A DNA stretch of 64,000 nt from Arenicola marina (lineage: Eukaryota; Annelida; Polychaeta; Arenicolidae), in contig OZ025263.1 in the NCBI GenBank assembly GCA_964019135.1, positions 15,973,123-16,037,122 on the forward strand, in the 5' to 3' direction. The notes beneath the pieces are model-generated. The model was not told the DNA's origin and made no database searches. It saw only the letters and a list, made by a program, of their open reading frames with translations. Made by a program: the position numbers and the translations under genes. Positions 1-14,100 of the stretch are shown piece after piece. Each line of letters begins with the position of its first letter. Position 1 is the first letter of the stretch.

Positions 1-1957
1 TTAGAATTCTTACACCATGGGCCTTATATTATAATGCATTGCCGACATAATTCCTCCTTTTTGGTCCTGATAAATCTAACCTATTTAAATGAATCACAAA
101 TCAAAATGTACTTGATGTGCTACACGGTGTCCGCAGCGATGGAATTCAACTTTCCCCTTGTTCGGCAAGGCTGGGAGCCAGTAGCAGGGTGGGGTGTGGG
201 GGAGGGGGGGGGGGGCATCCACAACTTATAGTCCATACATACTATTGAAAAAAAGATCTTCGCTCAGAAATCAAGCGAGCCGACACGCTAGCTCTTGGGC
301 TGCAAAGGGATATTCCCGCAGTCCGGTCACCAACTTTATCAATCTGGGATCCGACGAAAATCAGTCTCGAACACAACGATTTCCGGATTGCGTTTCGTCC
401 TGGGATTAAAATGAGTCCGGACCACGACGGAGCAGCTGGATTGGCATAATTGGGCTTCTGTCTGACCATACTTCCAGATGTTTTCTATCGTTAAGATACA
501 CGCTGTCTTGGAGGATCATCATGCATGCCATAAACATCCCAGAAATACTTGTTTGAAAGCATAAGAAATGATCGCGGCAACCATGTTGGTAGTAATGCCG
601 TCGGAGTGTACATCAAAAGGCTTGCAGTATTACTCACGCCTACCAGTTACCACAATAATATTTATCCTGGGCTCTAACATGGGGAGATGGGAAGTCTTCA
701 TTCTCTCGCCCACTCACTATTAACTGCGTGGGTGAAGTCTTTCGTGGAACTTAATTAACTGGGATGTATGTATGAAAAACTTCGTTCTTCGCATGGGGTG
801 GAGGTCGGAAGCCACTCAGAGTTCCAAGCCAATAAATGGTGTGATAGCCACAATATATGGTAACTTCTTATGACATTCAGCCCAACTAGGATCACTTCAG
901 GAACGCAACTCACCCCCCCCCCCCCCCTCCCTTTTCAAATAACGTCATACCGCACGGCAATTTTCCCATGCACCCGCGCGTATCCGCCGGCTGTTTTCTC
1001 GAATCCACCACATCTACGCATTCATTTGGCCTAACACAGTCGTAGCACATGACATGTGGTGTTAGCAAAGCGCTGTCACTTTCTTTCCTCATGTCGCACT
1101 GGCTGTTCGAAACGGACTGTTAAATGATAGATCTACATATTGTCAGGTTAGTATTACGAAGAGACACTTTAGGTAAGCTTACTCGCCTTATCTTTCTGCA
1201 AACAAAGAGGCAAATTCCTTTCCAACAGTAACATAACTGATATGCTATAGCCTCGGAGAGTTATAGCATGTTGCTCAACCACAGCACAACGTGGGTGGGT
1301 GCAAACGGAGGCAAACTGAAAGGGGATCGGGGGGGAGGGGGGGTCGGCGGGAGCAGACACAGCTCAGGATCAGTGGGTGGCTCGTTAACAACTTATGACT
1401 AGGAGGCGCGAGGGGGGTGGTTCTTTAAAATATAACGTGTGTCCCTTTCTTAGGGGTGGGGGGGGGGTAGGGGGCTCCATCACTGTGACCTCATAACGTC
1501 TAGCCATATAATTTCTCAATACTACATAGCAGTGTAAGCTTATAGATCTATATGTGGTATCATGCTGGCTAAATTGAGCTAAATGCAGCAGAATATTGTC
1601 ATTAATTGGCATCCCATTTTGAATCTGTTACATGATATTTTCTTAATGCAATAAAGTCCATCTAAAATTGCCATCTGATTAAAAGATTCCAGCTAGACAT
1701 CTATAATTTAATTGTTATAATCATGGTAAATGTATGTATTTGAGTGGCTAGATTTGAATTTTTTGACACCTTAAGCAGCAAATCCTTTTATCTTGGCCAT
1801 GGTATATTATATTTTTAATTATATTCTGTATGTCTTGAAGATAAAAAAAAGATAGCATTTATTTAGATGCTAATGGATTTTAGCATTACACAAAATCTGA
1901 AGTAGCAGAAAAATATTTTACTGCAAGTGATTTCTATCCAGCATTGTTTTCCTCCAG
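1..1957. other. Upstream region of gene A
   Basis: No coding frame is supported. It contains poly-G/poly-C runs (207-216, 911-927, 1328-1346, 1455-1468) and decayed repeat sequence. It is duplicated at 37697-39780, so the sequenced part of the duplication includes about 2 kb of upstream DNA. The gene A promoter is expected here or beyond the left edge, but I see no decisive core promoter. Confidence 0.5.
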
Positions 1958-1986
1958 GATTTAATCACAAGGTGACAGCTGTCACA

Positions 1987-2143
1987 ATGGCGGTTGAAGT
2001 TCTTGGCATCAACCCCAAAACCTCAGTCTACATGCTAGAGTTATTTTTTGAAAATACGAGAAAATGTGGAGGAGGTGAAATAAAACAATTATTGTTTGAC
2101 CAAGACAAGCACACAGCTATCATATGGTTTGAGGATGAAAATG
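1987..2143 (+). CDS. Gene A exon 1: N-terminal RRM-like unit of PARP10/14 type
   Basis: Encodes 52 codons plus one base, ending at a consensus GTAAGT donor (2144). The peptide starts MAVEVLGINPKT and contains the family hallmark LELFFENTRKCGGGE, matching the L-YFEN-RRSGGG signature of PARP10/PARP14 RRM1. An in-frame ATG at 1927 lies further upstream, but a possible 3' splice site at 1956-1957 and the conservation of the 1987 ATG in copy B favour 1987. Copy B (39782-39938) has the same length and phase. Confidence 0.75.
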
Positions 2144-5100
2144 GTAAGTAACTGCTGCCATGGTGCTGATGTATATCCGTCAAGCACTCAAGCCTTGCAT
2201 TGAGGCAAGGCATTGGGCATGATAGATGCAGGACTGTATAAAGTTAATTTATTATTAATTTTTCTGCATTGTGCAAGCTTGATATACAATTCCTTTTTTA
2301 ACTTTCTTCTATATCAGTCACTTAAATGACAAATACAGATTAACACTTAAATCTCTTCAAGGTTGAGTATAGAATGAGTCAAGCAAATTTCGCCAGAACT
2401 ACCCTTACAAAAAAGTACTATAGTCCAAATCTATAGTAGTAATACAATAATCTAGATAATTATAGCATTGATATAGTAATACTATAGTTTTCATCACTAA
2501 CACAATGGTAATACTATAATTATGTAGACTGTCATGCTTCGGAGCTCAGAGACAACACGTCTTGTAGTCTGCATGTCATTTATTGGAATGCCGGATAATA
2601 GTAGTTCATGTGACAGTGCGATGGTGCGTAGGAATATGTCGGTACTATTTGCTGACTGAGGGGATGTAAAGCTGCGATGAATAAACTAGTTCCTAATTAT
2701 ATAAGCATGTAATTAAATACATATCATCACATAGACTATAGTAACACTATGGTTATGTAAACTATACTAATGCTATAGTTTTGTAAATTATAGCACTACT
2801 ATAGTTATATAGACTAGTAATATTATAGTTGTCTAGACCATAGTAATACCATAGTTATCTGGACTAGAGTAACATTATAGTTATCTTAGTTGTAGTAATA
2901 CTATATAGTTATCTTGACAATAGTAACATTATAATTATCTTAGTTATAGTAATACTATATAGTTATCTTGAATATAGTAAAACTATAGTTATCTTGAGTA
3001 TAGTCATACTATAGTTATCTTGAGTATAGTCATACCATAGTTTTGGTAACCATAGTCTGTATCACTATCACCTGGAATACCATTTAGTACTATAGTCTAT
3101 ACAACTGTAGTATTACTATGGTCTATATGACTATGGACATATACAACTTTACCATAGTATTTTTGACAATTGGTGTACTATGGTACATTTACTACCATGG
3201 TATAATATAGTGTACCATACTTTTTACTATGATTGAGTGTGGCCTATTCACCATTACACTATATATATATACTTGGAATTAATTGTTCTTATATCATGAG
3301 ATACCCATTATAGTAACCATGTATGTCACGATATAGGATTAGTATTAACTGCTAGTCCTCTGCAAATGATTGTTGTATGTATTACAAGCAAAATTTAAGC
3401 AAAATCTGAGAGAGTGAGTAGTCTAACAGATAATGTTTGTATTTCTCCCACATGTTATTTCGCATTCTGGTCATAAACTTGCAGGATTATAGTGCATAGA
3501 CTAGTTTTGAAATATGCCTGTTTTTGCCTTGGTTGTATAACACTGGGCAGTTTTGTTTAGGAGACAATGCTATGAATGGTTATTACCGGGACCCTTTCCC
3601 CAAGATATGGCAACAAATTTGTGACCTGTTTCGCAATTTTTTTCAAACAGATGCATAAACAATTTTTGTTCACAGCCAGTTTTTAAGTCCATTGAATATA
3701 AATACTTAGATTCCTCGTCTGTTTTCCACCTTATGTCACAGGTGTGTATATTTTAGCTAACCAAAGACAACAACGAAATTGTGATCCAAGTTTCACCTTT
3801 GTAGATTAATTATTGCCTGATATCTCTGGCTCCTAACAGTGTCTCACAGATGCCAAGAATTCTGCACCACTTCAAATGTTGAATTGGAAAATTATCCTCT
3901 GACTGTGAAAATATACAAAGGATTAGAATCAGGTAATAAAAGACTATACAAGTTCTTTTATTAAAAGGTAATGTATGTCGTTTACTTCTCATACAATATT
4001 ATCATGTTGTGTTACACATAATTAAATTGCAAATTAACATTCATATAAGAAGTGTTAACATATACGCAAGCAAATTTATTTATTGATGATTAATACGCCT
4101 TCGTTGTTTATCCTGGATTTTATTAATTTTGCAGATAGATTTACTAATCAAGTAACTTTTAGTCGGTTTGCGTTTCCTTGTATGATGCATACAGTCGCTG
4201 AGGTACCTGCGAAGGAGAAACTGAGGAATGCAACGACTGCCAAGCCACGGCAAACCCAGCGTATTGCTGTTGACCCCACTACGTCACATGGCCATAGTGG
4301 AGCAGGCGCTAGAGGGCCAGCTCGGCGCGATGGCAGAGCAACCGGTCAGCGCGACGGCAGAGCAACCGGTCAACGTGACGGCAGAGCTACCGGTCAGCGG
4401 GACGCCATCAGCTCCAGACCAGACCTGGAGAGGTCGCAGCTCGCAGAGTACGACTTCTGCACCGTGGAGCTGAGCAATATTCCAGTCGAGACGACGAGAG
4501 ATTACCTACAGCTGGTGGTGGAATCAGTCTTCCCAGAGGTTGGAGACACAGCCATCAAGGAATTTAACTACGCGGACGGAGACCAGCGTGGATGGATCAA
4601 ACTCAGGCGCAAAGAAGGTAGTGTTCTCACGATGCTAACCACAACCAGATGCTACAGTTTGCTTGGGATTTAAAACCACAAATATTCTTAAAGGTAACGT
4701 GAGTTATAAAATTGTTAGACTGGGGACTTCTACTTCAGATTAAATGTATTACTTATTTTTTCTAACTGATCAAAATAAAGGGAATTTAAAAAAAGTGATT
4801 CTAGTGATGAATCTTAGCCATTCGAAGTCCCCATGCCGTTAGCAAACAAATCCATTTTCTTTGCCTTTTGATCTTGATCTCGATGTATCCAGTTGGCAAA
4901 CTTTTGTATTAACTTTCGTGTTATTTTGCTGCGTTTCAGACGCTCACGAGATTGTAATGAGTAGTCCCCTTGACGTGGACGGGACCCCGGTGCACGTGGT
5001 ACCCCTGAACACCCTGCTGGAGGACGACCCGGACTACCAGGGCAGCGCCGCCATCCGGGTGACCAACATACCAGATGGTGTCTCAAATCAACATATCAAA

Positions 5101-8100
5101 CTCCTTTTCAAGAACCAAAAGAGGACCGGTGGGGGAGCGATTGCAGATATCTACAGCGAGAAGGGTATTGTGTGCATCACCTACGAAGAATCTTGTGGTA
5201 AATGAACTTCTCTTATTGTATGTTGCTGTATTCTCAACTGTTGGCTATTATCATCACAACAAACTCCGGCTTATAAATGAATAATATATAATATATCAAA
5301 CTTCAATTACTATCGCCGCTTTTACTTATGTAAAGCATGTTCGTAGGTGGGTATTATGCAATGGGCTTTATCACGTTTCTCCTTCTGTCAATGTGCTCAC
5401 TTTTTGCAAGAGCTTGAACTGGTTTCAGTGGCGAAAGCGGTTTTGGAGAGACACAATAAGAAACTCCTACAATGCAAGGAGCAGACGCTGGCCATCGAGC
5501 GACTGTGTCCCGTTCCCCCGCCCCCACTTTGCCTGGGACAGAAGGAGTGCGCCCGACTCCTTTTGACTGCACTGCCAGATTTCATCACCGGAAGTGACAT
5601 CACGAAGTTTCTAAATCCTGATGGCGGCTGCGATGTGTCGACGATTCTCTTCAGTTGTAAGCCCGGTGTGGCTCTTGTTGTTTTTGTCGGCTCCCCAGGT
5701 AAAAAGTAGTCCAAGTTTTTGTTCAAACTGTTATAATTCGATGGTATTTTGTCTGTGTGCTCTGCTATGCCAGCCCAAATGTGTGTACAAGATGAAGATA
5801 TCATGTCTTTGTTCGCAACAAAGTAGAGGTTACTTCTGAAGACATGCCTCCCGTCTTCTTTGACCCAACCCATTGTCGAGATATGACCTACATTAACGCG
5901 TTCTACTTAATATCTCCAATAGATAAAATTTGTACTAAAAAGCATTCATACTTGGCGACAAATATATACCTTTTTTTTATTACTAATATATTGACACTTA
6001 CATATAAATCGTACAATACAACAACTGATAATATATGTAACTTATAAGTCGTTAATATATTAAAATACAACTACAGATCTACATCAGCTACTATGATGAT
6101 ATACATACATATATATATACGGCAAATGATGAACACGGGTTGCATATCTCTTATTCTGTCAGATTACGAGGCCTTGCTTTGGCGATGTGGCACCAGACCG
6201 TTGAAGGGCACAATGGTGTCCATCCAAGAGATTCCTCTGCCAAGGCACATCCAAGTGCACGGTCTTCAGAGCCTCGATACGGAAATTGTCGAGCTGTATT
6301 TCGAAGATGAAGCTGATGTCGTCAACTCTTACATATCGTCTGATAAGACCTGGATGATAATCCAGTTTTCCAATCCCGAAGGTAAATTTTTTTTATGAAA
6401 GAGAGGAAGGAAGGGTTACCTCTTTTATTTGGTCTACAAAATATACATATCTCTTGCTTCTAGAATCCTATAGCACAAAAAGAGCGTTTGTTTGACGACA
6501 TGTTCATTGAACCATCGCCCAGAAATTCATGGACACAGTGGTTCAAGCAGCAAGCGCTTGTTGTGACGTATACTTTCTTCGTTGTCTTAATTGCGTCAAA
6601 CGAAACTTCATAAAAGTATACGTCATTCGTAATTGCTTTGCACGTCATATACTCGTGAGCAATATAATTCAAGAGTTCTCTGAACTGTTATGTAAATATA
6701 TACAATTGCAGCCGTGATGCGGACTACAAAACACAAGCATGAATTGGAAGATGTACTAATGAAAGTTGAGGTGTACTACCCGGACTTCGGGGAGTATCCA
6801 CCGGGCGTGGATATGACGCAGCCTCTCCCAGAGAGACATGCCACCATCACCTTGACGACCGGCGGACCCGTTGGCCGCTTTATCTTCAAATCTCCGCAAG
6901 CGATCGACTATCTAAATGACCAGCTGAAGCCAGTGAATGCAACCTTGCAGTTGGATAGTTCTTCGGAAGAACAGCTGACCCTATTATGCCTCAGCACCGT
7001 CGCGGCCTCCGAAATAAAATTATGGAAGGACACAGCGACAAACCGATTTGAAGACTTATTGGCAGACACGTTTGAAGCGCGTGATCTAGCGCTAGATGGC
7101 GAGTTGTATCAACACGTGTCGCGTGAAGCCCACAAGCACGCCAGGAAACATCGACTCGTGATAACGACGGACGACGACAGCAAGACGATAGCTCTTGTAG
7201 GGTGGAAGAAGGAGGTTCGAGATGCCGAGGCATCTCTGTCCCAACAATGCCAAGCGATTGAAGATGAAAAATCTGCCGACAAGTGTGTCATTCCGGTTAG
7301 GAGAGAGGACGCCCTGCTCCTTAGCGCGTCGGATTTCAGCACGACAATAGCGAACACTTTTGCGAGATTGAATGTGACCATTGGTGAGGAAGAGGTCATC
7401 CTGCACGGCCCGACGCGCTATATGAGTGATGCCAAAGTGAAGATGTATGAGGACTACATCAGGAAGAAGACATCCAGAGATGAAGTTACTTCACCAGATG
7501 TCCTAAATTTGCTGCAGATGGACAACGCAGCGAACCGTGTGAGAGCTGCGCTTGCTGAGGCTGAGGTGTGCGTTGCATGGCACATAACTGACGGAAAGCT
7601 GACGTTGATCGCACTGAATGAGGATGCTCTAGATACAGCAATGTCGGTTATGAAAGAATCTGTCGTCAGTAAAAAGCGTGAACTAGACCCGGCGGAGTCA
7701 GCGGCTGTACAAACACATGTCTGGAAGGACTTGATCCAATCCCTCGAAAAAGCACACAAAGGCCTGTTGGTTTTCAACCACGGACCCCAAGAAGTGCGTT
7801 GGGCATGCGTGAAGGATATCGCAGAGATTATTGAGGCTGTGGTAAATGACTACTTAGCGGAGCATGTCATTCATGAGGAGCTGGTGCCAGCTGACCCCGG
7901 TGTGGTGGAAGTCCTGGATCAGTATGGAGACGTGCGTTCCGTGGCCAAGCAAACCAACGTCAAGCTGGAGTCGCGGTGGGAAGTCCCCCAGGGAGCCGGG
8001 TTCCTAATCAAAGGGACGCGAGCGGACCTCGAGGCGGGCCGGAAGAGGATAAAAGAGTGTATTTTCTCCGTAGTCAACAAGGATCTCGTCTTGAACGCTG

Positions 8101-11100
8101 TTCGAGACTTTCGCTTCATCAAATCACCGAAATGCGAACCTGTTTTGGCAGATCTGCGAAGCATGTACAGATGCGCCATTCGTGTTGTCAAGGAGGGTGG
8201 CGATCCCGAGAGGGCGGCTGATGAGGCCGACAATGAGGACAGCTTGGAAGACAGTTCCATCGCTTCGTCAGGTAAGCTCGTCGCATCATATATGTTCTTT
8301 GAATTAAATGCATTTGAAAATTATCGTAACAAACCTGTTATTAACGGAGTTTCGCTGATGCGCTCGAAGATAGCGCATATGTCCTATGTAGCGTCAATCA
8401 TTCAAGTAATATATCGTGCAAAAACATGCGCCTATCTTTTTGGCCTGGGTTATATATTCCTCGTCCAAGGAATTTATTGTCAGTACCATGAACTAACCTA
8501 TGCATGTTCCCTTTCATTATAAAAGCCAAGACTTGTTTATATAGATAGTGGGGAAGTTTCGCCAGTGGATGATGAATTCTTTGTCTCAGTGTTCCTGCTG
8601 CCCGCGAACGATGCCGCCACGCTTCGATTGCACGGGCTGTCCGCGCAGTCTCTCCATCGTGCGATCAAGACTCTGCTCCAGCACATTACGAGCGCCATGC
8701 GCACTGAGGTCATCGGGGAGGAGGACCAAGTGGCTCTCTCCAACCTCACCGACGAGGACGTACGTCTTAAATATAACTAGTTGTATTCTGCATAGGTGAC
8801 TTGTGATGTTGTTTACAAGTTTCAGCAAATGCCCATACAATTTCATCAGGAATGTATGCGTAGGATTAGTACGTAAATACGTGTATTCTTTCGGTTAAGG
8901 CGACGCAGAGTAATGCTTCAAATTCTGCTTCTTTTTAAGACCGCCAACATATATGGGATCGGTGAAAGATTCTTCGTGGAAATTGGCCTGTATTCCGAAG
9001 GTGGGAAGACACGGTTAAAGATAAGCGGTCTTCAGGACGAGGTCTTTCCGGCGATGGCTGAAGTGTCTACGCTCCTCAAGAAGGTTGAACAACGCACAAA
9101 AGACAATGAAACTTTAAAGCGCATGGTAAATCATTTGACATTTAGATAATATTTACTGCAATTCATTGTATCTCAATAATTTTTCCAATCTTAAGGTTGA
9201 TAGTTGAACAAATATACAGTTATTCTTCACGTATTGCTACCACATAATTAAATTATTTAACATGTAAATATAATGCAGCTGATATTGGAAATGGCTGGTA
9301 GTTTACCGATACGACATCCGTTAATTGCGTCCTATTATGGCTAAGTAAATTTTCAAATTGTTCCTATAACCGTCATGTCATACAGTTGTATGAATCAGTC
9401 TGTTACCCGCTTTCCCGTAGGCCTTAGCGAAGTACGTCATCTATGAGGAGTTGGTGCCAGCTGACCCCGGTGTGGTGGAAGTCCTGGATCAGTATGGAGA
9501 CGTGCGTTCCGTGGCCAAACAAGCCAACGTCAAGCTGGAGTCGCGGTGGGAAGATCCCCAGGGAGCCGGGTTCCTCATCAAGGGGACGCGAGCGGACCTC
9601 GAGACAGGCCGGAAGATGATAACAGAATGTATTTCCACCGTAGTCAACATGGATCTCGTCTTGCACACTTTTCAAGAAATTCGCTTCATCAAATCACAAA
9701 AATGCGAACTTACTCTGGAAAATCTGCGAAGCATGTACAAATGCGCCATTCGTGTTGTCAAGGAGGGTGGCGATCCCGAGAAGGCGGCTGATGAGGCCGA
9801 CAATGAGGACAGCTTGGAAGACAGTTCCATCGCTTCGTCAGGTAAACTCCTCGCATCATATATGTTCTTTGAACTATATACATTGGAGAATTATCGTTAC
9901 AAACCTGTTGTTAACGGAGTTTTGCTAACATTTATTAACAGTAGAGTTTCAACTTGTATTCTAGGCCTTTACGATTTCCCTGATTAACGTTAGCTCATCA
10001 ATATATCATTGTACGCATTATTCATATACATGGATATTTATCTTGCCACAAGTATAAACTGGAAATGTTGTGACGTGATGCGGGTAGGGTTTTGTCACTG
10101 CAGGATCTGGTGGTGAACCGACGAGCAGACCTAACGCTTTGCACACCTTCACTACCAAGGAAGGATTGCATCTTTCACTCTCAGTCGGCATGCTTGAAAA
10201 AGAGAAGGTAAGTGCCCTATATAGTACCTCAAGCACAGCCAATGACGCTGATCGATATGTTCATGTAGTAAGATGGTGTCGGCATGTTTCCATCCATTGT
10301 ATCTGTAACAACCGAAATGAAATTAAAACAACAAAACATGTAGGTTATTAAGGCATACAGCAGGTTTGAATTGCCAGTCTAAAATCAGTTTATTTTCGAT
10401 TTCAGGCTCAGGTGTTAATAAACACAACTCAAGCAAACTTGAACCTCCAGTCCGGAGCTGTCTCGGCCGCCATCTTGCGAGAAGCAGGACAGTCCGTGCA
10501 ACGAGAATGTAACGATAAGTGCCCGAGTGGGCTCCGCCCAGGCGCCATACTGCACACAAACCCTGGCAGATTACGGGCCAACTATATATTTCACGGAGAG
10601 TTCGGAGTTCTCATAAACAGGAATGTCTCGTCAAATTTAAAGGTGATCAATTATATATAATGAATGCGAGAGCTGACAATGGGTGGGTGTTCGAGTTGAT
10701 CATATACCTTTGAAATGATTTGTAAAGGGTTGGACACAAATTTAATTTTGTGCCTGGTAGAATTGGAAGCCATTTAAGTCGTCATCTCGGTATTAATAGT
10801 GCAAACGTTACGCGACAATCATGTTACACCAATGGGGTTCTTATTCTCAACTGATAGCCGTCATTACTTTTGTACAAGGAAACCTGCTTTATCCCATCAT
10901 CTATTTCACTGTCGTTTTTACCTACTTGAATTTCTCATCAGATATTGAAGGACATGCTGAGGAAATGTCTGGACATGGCTGACCAGAAGGGCCAAAAGTC
11001 GCTGGCCACTCCTGCTATTGGCACTGGTGGCTTCGGCCTCTCGCGTAAGGACTGTGCCAAGGTCATGAACGAGGTGGTGCAGGATTTCAGCAAACGCAAC

Positions 11101-14100
11101 CCAAAGACGTCACTGAAGGATATCCGGATTATTCTTCATCCCAATGACAAGGACACGATCAAGGCAGGTGCCATGGATTGGGACTGTTTAATATGCCACT
11201 CTGTGCGTATCGATTCTGAAATAATTGTGTCAAAATGGCGTACATGTCAGAGAGATAGCGACCCTATCTATAGATTTCAAAGCAGTACGGCTACCCGGAA
11301 TGAGTGAATCATCAGGCCGCATATCTAGAATATTTAGTAGTCTAGCGCGTTCGGCTATTTTCGATGCTAGGCCAGCCCAAGCCCCTTACGTCACAGTTCT
11401 AGACCAATCACCTCCAAAGTATCGCTCCACGGGCTCCTTGCGTCAGAGTTTTAGACCAATCACCTCCAAGTATCGCCCCACGGGCTCCTTGCGTCAGAGT
11501 TCTAGACCAATCACCACCAAGTATCGCCCCCAGGGTCCCTTACCTCACAGTTGTGGACCAATCCCCATTTATCGCCAAACATTTCATACCATAGAAACTC
11601 GCTGTCGAACAGTGTTGTACTGATTTACCGTGTTGTTATCAACTCGTGAGGAGTTTGTAGTTCCATGCAGGCTAATATGAAACTTTGTTTTTAATCTGTT
11701 CATTAGGCATTCGTTTGATCGCTATCTAAAGGTGTGGATATACCCTGCATTGCATTATCCTAGGGAATCCGTTGCCCTGGTGGAGATCCTGTATATGCCA
11801 AAGTGCGATGAACTTTGGTCTATCCCATGAAGATCCAAGCTGACTATTATTTAAAAGAAGTAATAATTGTATGTTTGAATAATTTATTAGTTGCTTTTGT
11901 TTCAGGCTTACGTCGACACTCTAAGTAACGTTACGCCACCAGCGCCTCCCGCCCCAAACCGTGTGAGGAGAATGCTCAACAGTCGCTCCCCGACGGACGG
12001 GGCGAAAAGCCTGGCTTCCCCCAGTATGTTAAAATTACTGCACACAACAAAGTTAACGCCAGTAATGTGGAACAGCACTTGGCGTTATGCTTTTCACTTG
12101 CGTCAATCGAGACCAGACACGAGACCGTCAACATGACATAACCTTAGCATGTTTGATGGCAGCACCCCCTTAAGCTCTAATAATACTTTTCTTATATAAA
12201 GGAATCAAAGAAGTTGTGTTATGGGCATGTGTCCATTGAGTGCCAGCACCCGTTTGCTATATTAAATGTTGGCACGTTTCCATCAGTGCCCCCACTCTTT
12301 TTCAATGGATGTCGCTTTGTTAGTACTACTATTGGCAGCAAGGTTTGTTACTATATTTACAACTGGGAACAGCCATAGTTTTCCATAAAACCCGTATGCA
12401 CTATATAGCTTCAATTATTCCTGAAATATATCGTGCAAAAAAAGTTCTTTTTACTTGGTTATATATACGTCGCCCAAAGAATGAATTGTCAATACCGTAA
12501 TCTAACCTTTGCACGTTAACTTTCATTATAAAAGCCATGACTTGTTTATATAGACAGTGGGGATTTTTCGCCAGTGGATGATGAATCCTTTGTCTCAGTG
12601 TTCCTGCTGCCCGCGAACGATGACGTCACACTTCGATTGCACGGGTTGTCCTCGCAGTCCCTCCATCGAGCGATCAAGTACCTGTACCAGAACATTACGA
12701 GCGCCATGCGCACTGAGGTCATCGGGAAGGCGGACCAAGTGGCTCTCTCCAACCTCACCGACGAGGACGTACGTCTAAAATATAACTAGTTTCATTCTGT
12801 GTATTCTGTGTTATATCAGGAATATCTTTTCTTGTCTGGGTGTTTTTCCAAGTTAGGTTTGGAATATACATGTATATGATGTTATTTGCGTATATGAGTC
12901 CCATAGTAGGTATTACCGCTACTTCGTTCCCGAGAAATAACCGGCGCCTTTAGGTGTGGTAAAATTATGTTGACGAATGATACGGATCGTGCTTAACGTT
13001 TCTCTTCCTTAAAACCTGTTCGTCATTTACAATACAAGCCGAGTATTAGGCCGCATACTAGGTTATAATTACCAGCACCACTACCCTGTTTGTCAGGGGA
13101 TTGTGTCGATGCCTATATTCTACTCGTATTTGTTTCTTTAAGGCAACACAGACAAATGCGTCAACTGCGGCTAATCTTGTTTAAGACCAGACCTACATGT
13201 ATGAATACGTCAACGATTAGCCTTTATTTCAAATTGTAAAGTCTAATGCGTCCATACGATTTATTTTGTTTAAGATCGCCAAGATATATGGGGTCGGTGA
13301 AAAGTTCTTCGTGGAAATGCAACTGTATTCGGAAGATGGGGAGAACAGGTTACAGATCAGCGGTCTTCAGGACGATGTCTTTCCGGCGATGAATGAAGTG
13401 TCCAAACTCCTCAGGAAGGTTGAAGAGCACGTGAAGGACGAAAACCATTTAAAGCGCACATTAGGGAAGGTAAATCACTTCCTTGGATCTTATTTACTTC
13501 AATCGTTGTATCCTAGTCGGTTTCCCAAGCATGTACGGTAATATTGACAGTTTAGAGCGATTATTATGGTGTCCAAAATTGTTTTACCCTCATCGTTTTT
13601 CTAAAGAAAAAACATATAGCCCATAGGTTTAAGTAAATTTTTATCGATTACATTCGGTACTGTGATATCTGCATGACTTATGAATTATGATGTGTAGATC
13701 ATTGTAGAATGATTGACACAAATATAAATGAAATGGTTCAGACCGGAACAAATGTTGAGCTAGTCTTTGGTTACCACACGCGTTATGTCTACAAACCGTT
13801 TGGCATGAAGTTCAAGCGTACTGAAGAGGCCCGATGTATCGTCCATCCGCCTCAACCGTATTATACACGTGTTGACGTTGAAAAAAAGCCTTATGCGGTA
13901 CACCGCGGGGGGCCGCCCCGATAGCTCAGTGGGTTAGAGCGCTCGCCTTGAGTGCTCTGGCCACTTGAGAGCCTAACGGCACGTGGATCGGTGGTTCGCG
14001 CCCCGCCGTAGCCATGTGTGTGTGGTCGCAGGATAAAGATCCCATGTCCTTCTCCCCGCAAAAAGTAGGGGGTTACCCCCAGGACATGGCTCCGCTCTCC

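Larger units (their letters stand above)
1..8760 (+). repeat. Segmental duplication, copy A
   Basis: Homologous in order and orientation to 37697-51126 (copy B) across upstream DNA, exons 1-8 and introns. It begins at the very start of the window, so the left duplication boundary may lie outside. Copy B is longer because of repeat expansion in exon 3 (+768 bp), a MITE (492 bp), about 1 kb in the intron before exon 4, and extra intron sequence before exon 7. Confidence 0.9.

Noticed and set aside
1065..1095. ISRE/IRF-like motif (CACTTTCTTTCCTC), conserved at about 38925
   Set aside because: The spacing is wrong for an ISRE, and conservation is explained by the duplication.
13918..14003. Possible functional tRNA gene (A and B boxes)
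   Set aside because: The A-B distance and the lack of a closable cloverleaf, plus the long shared body, fit a tRNA-derived SINE instead.
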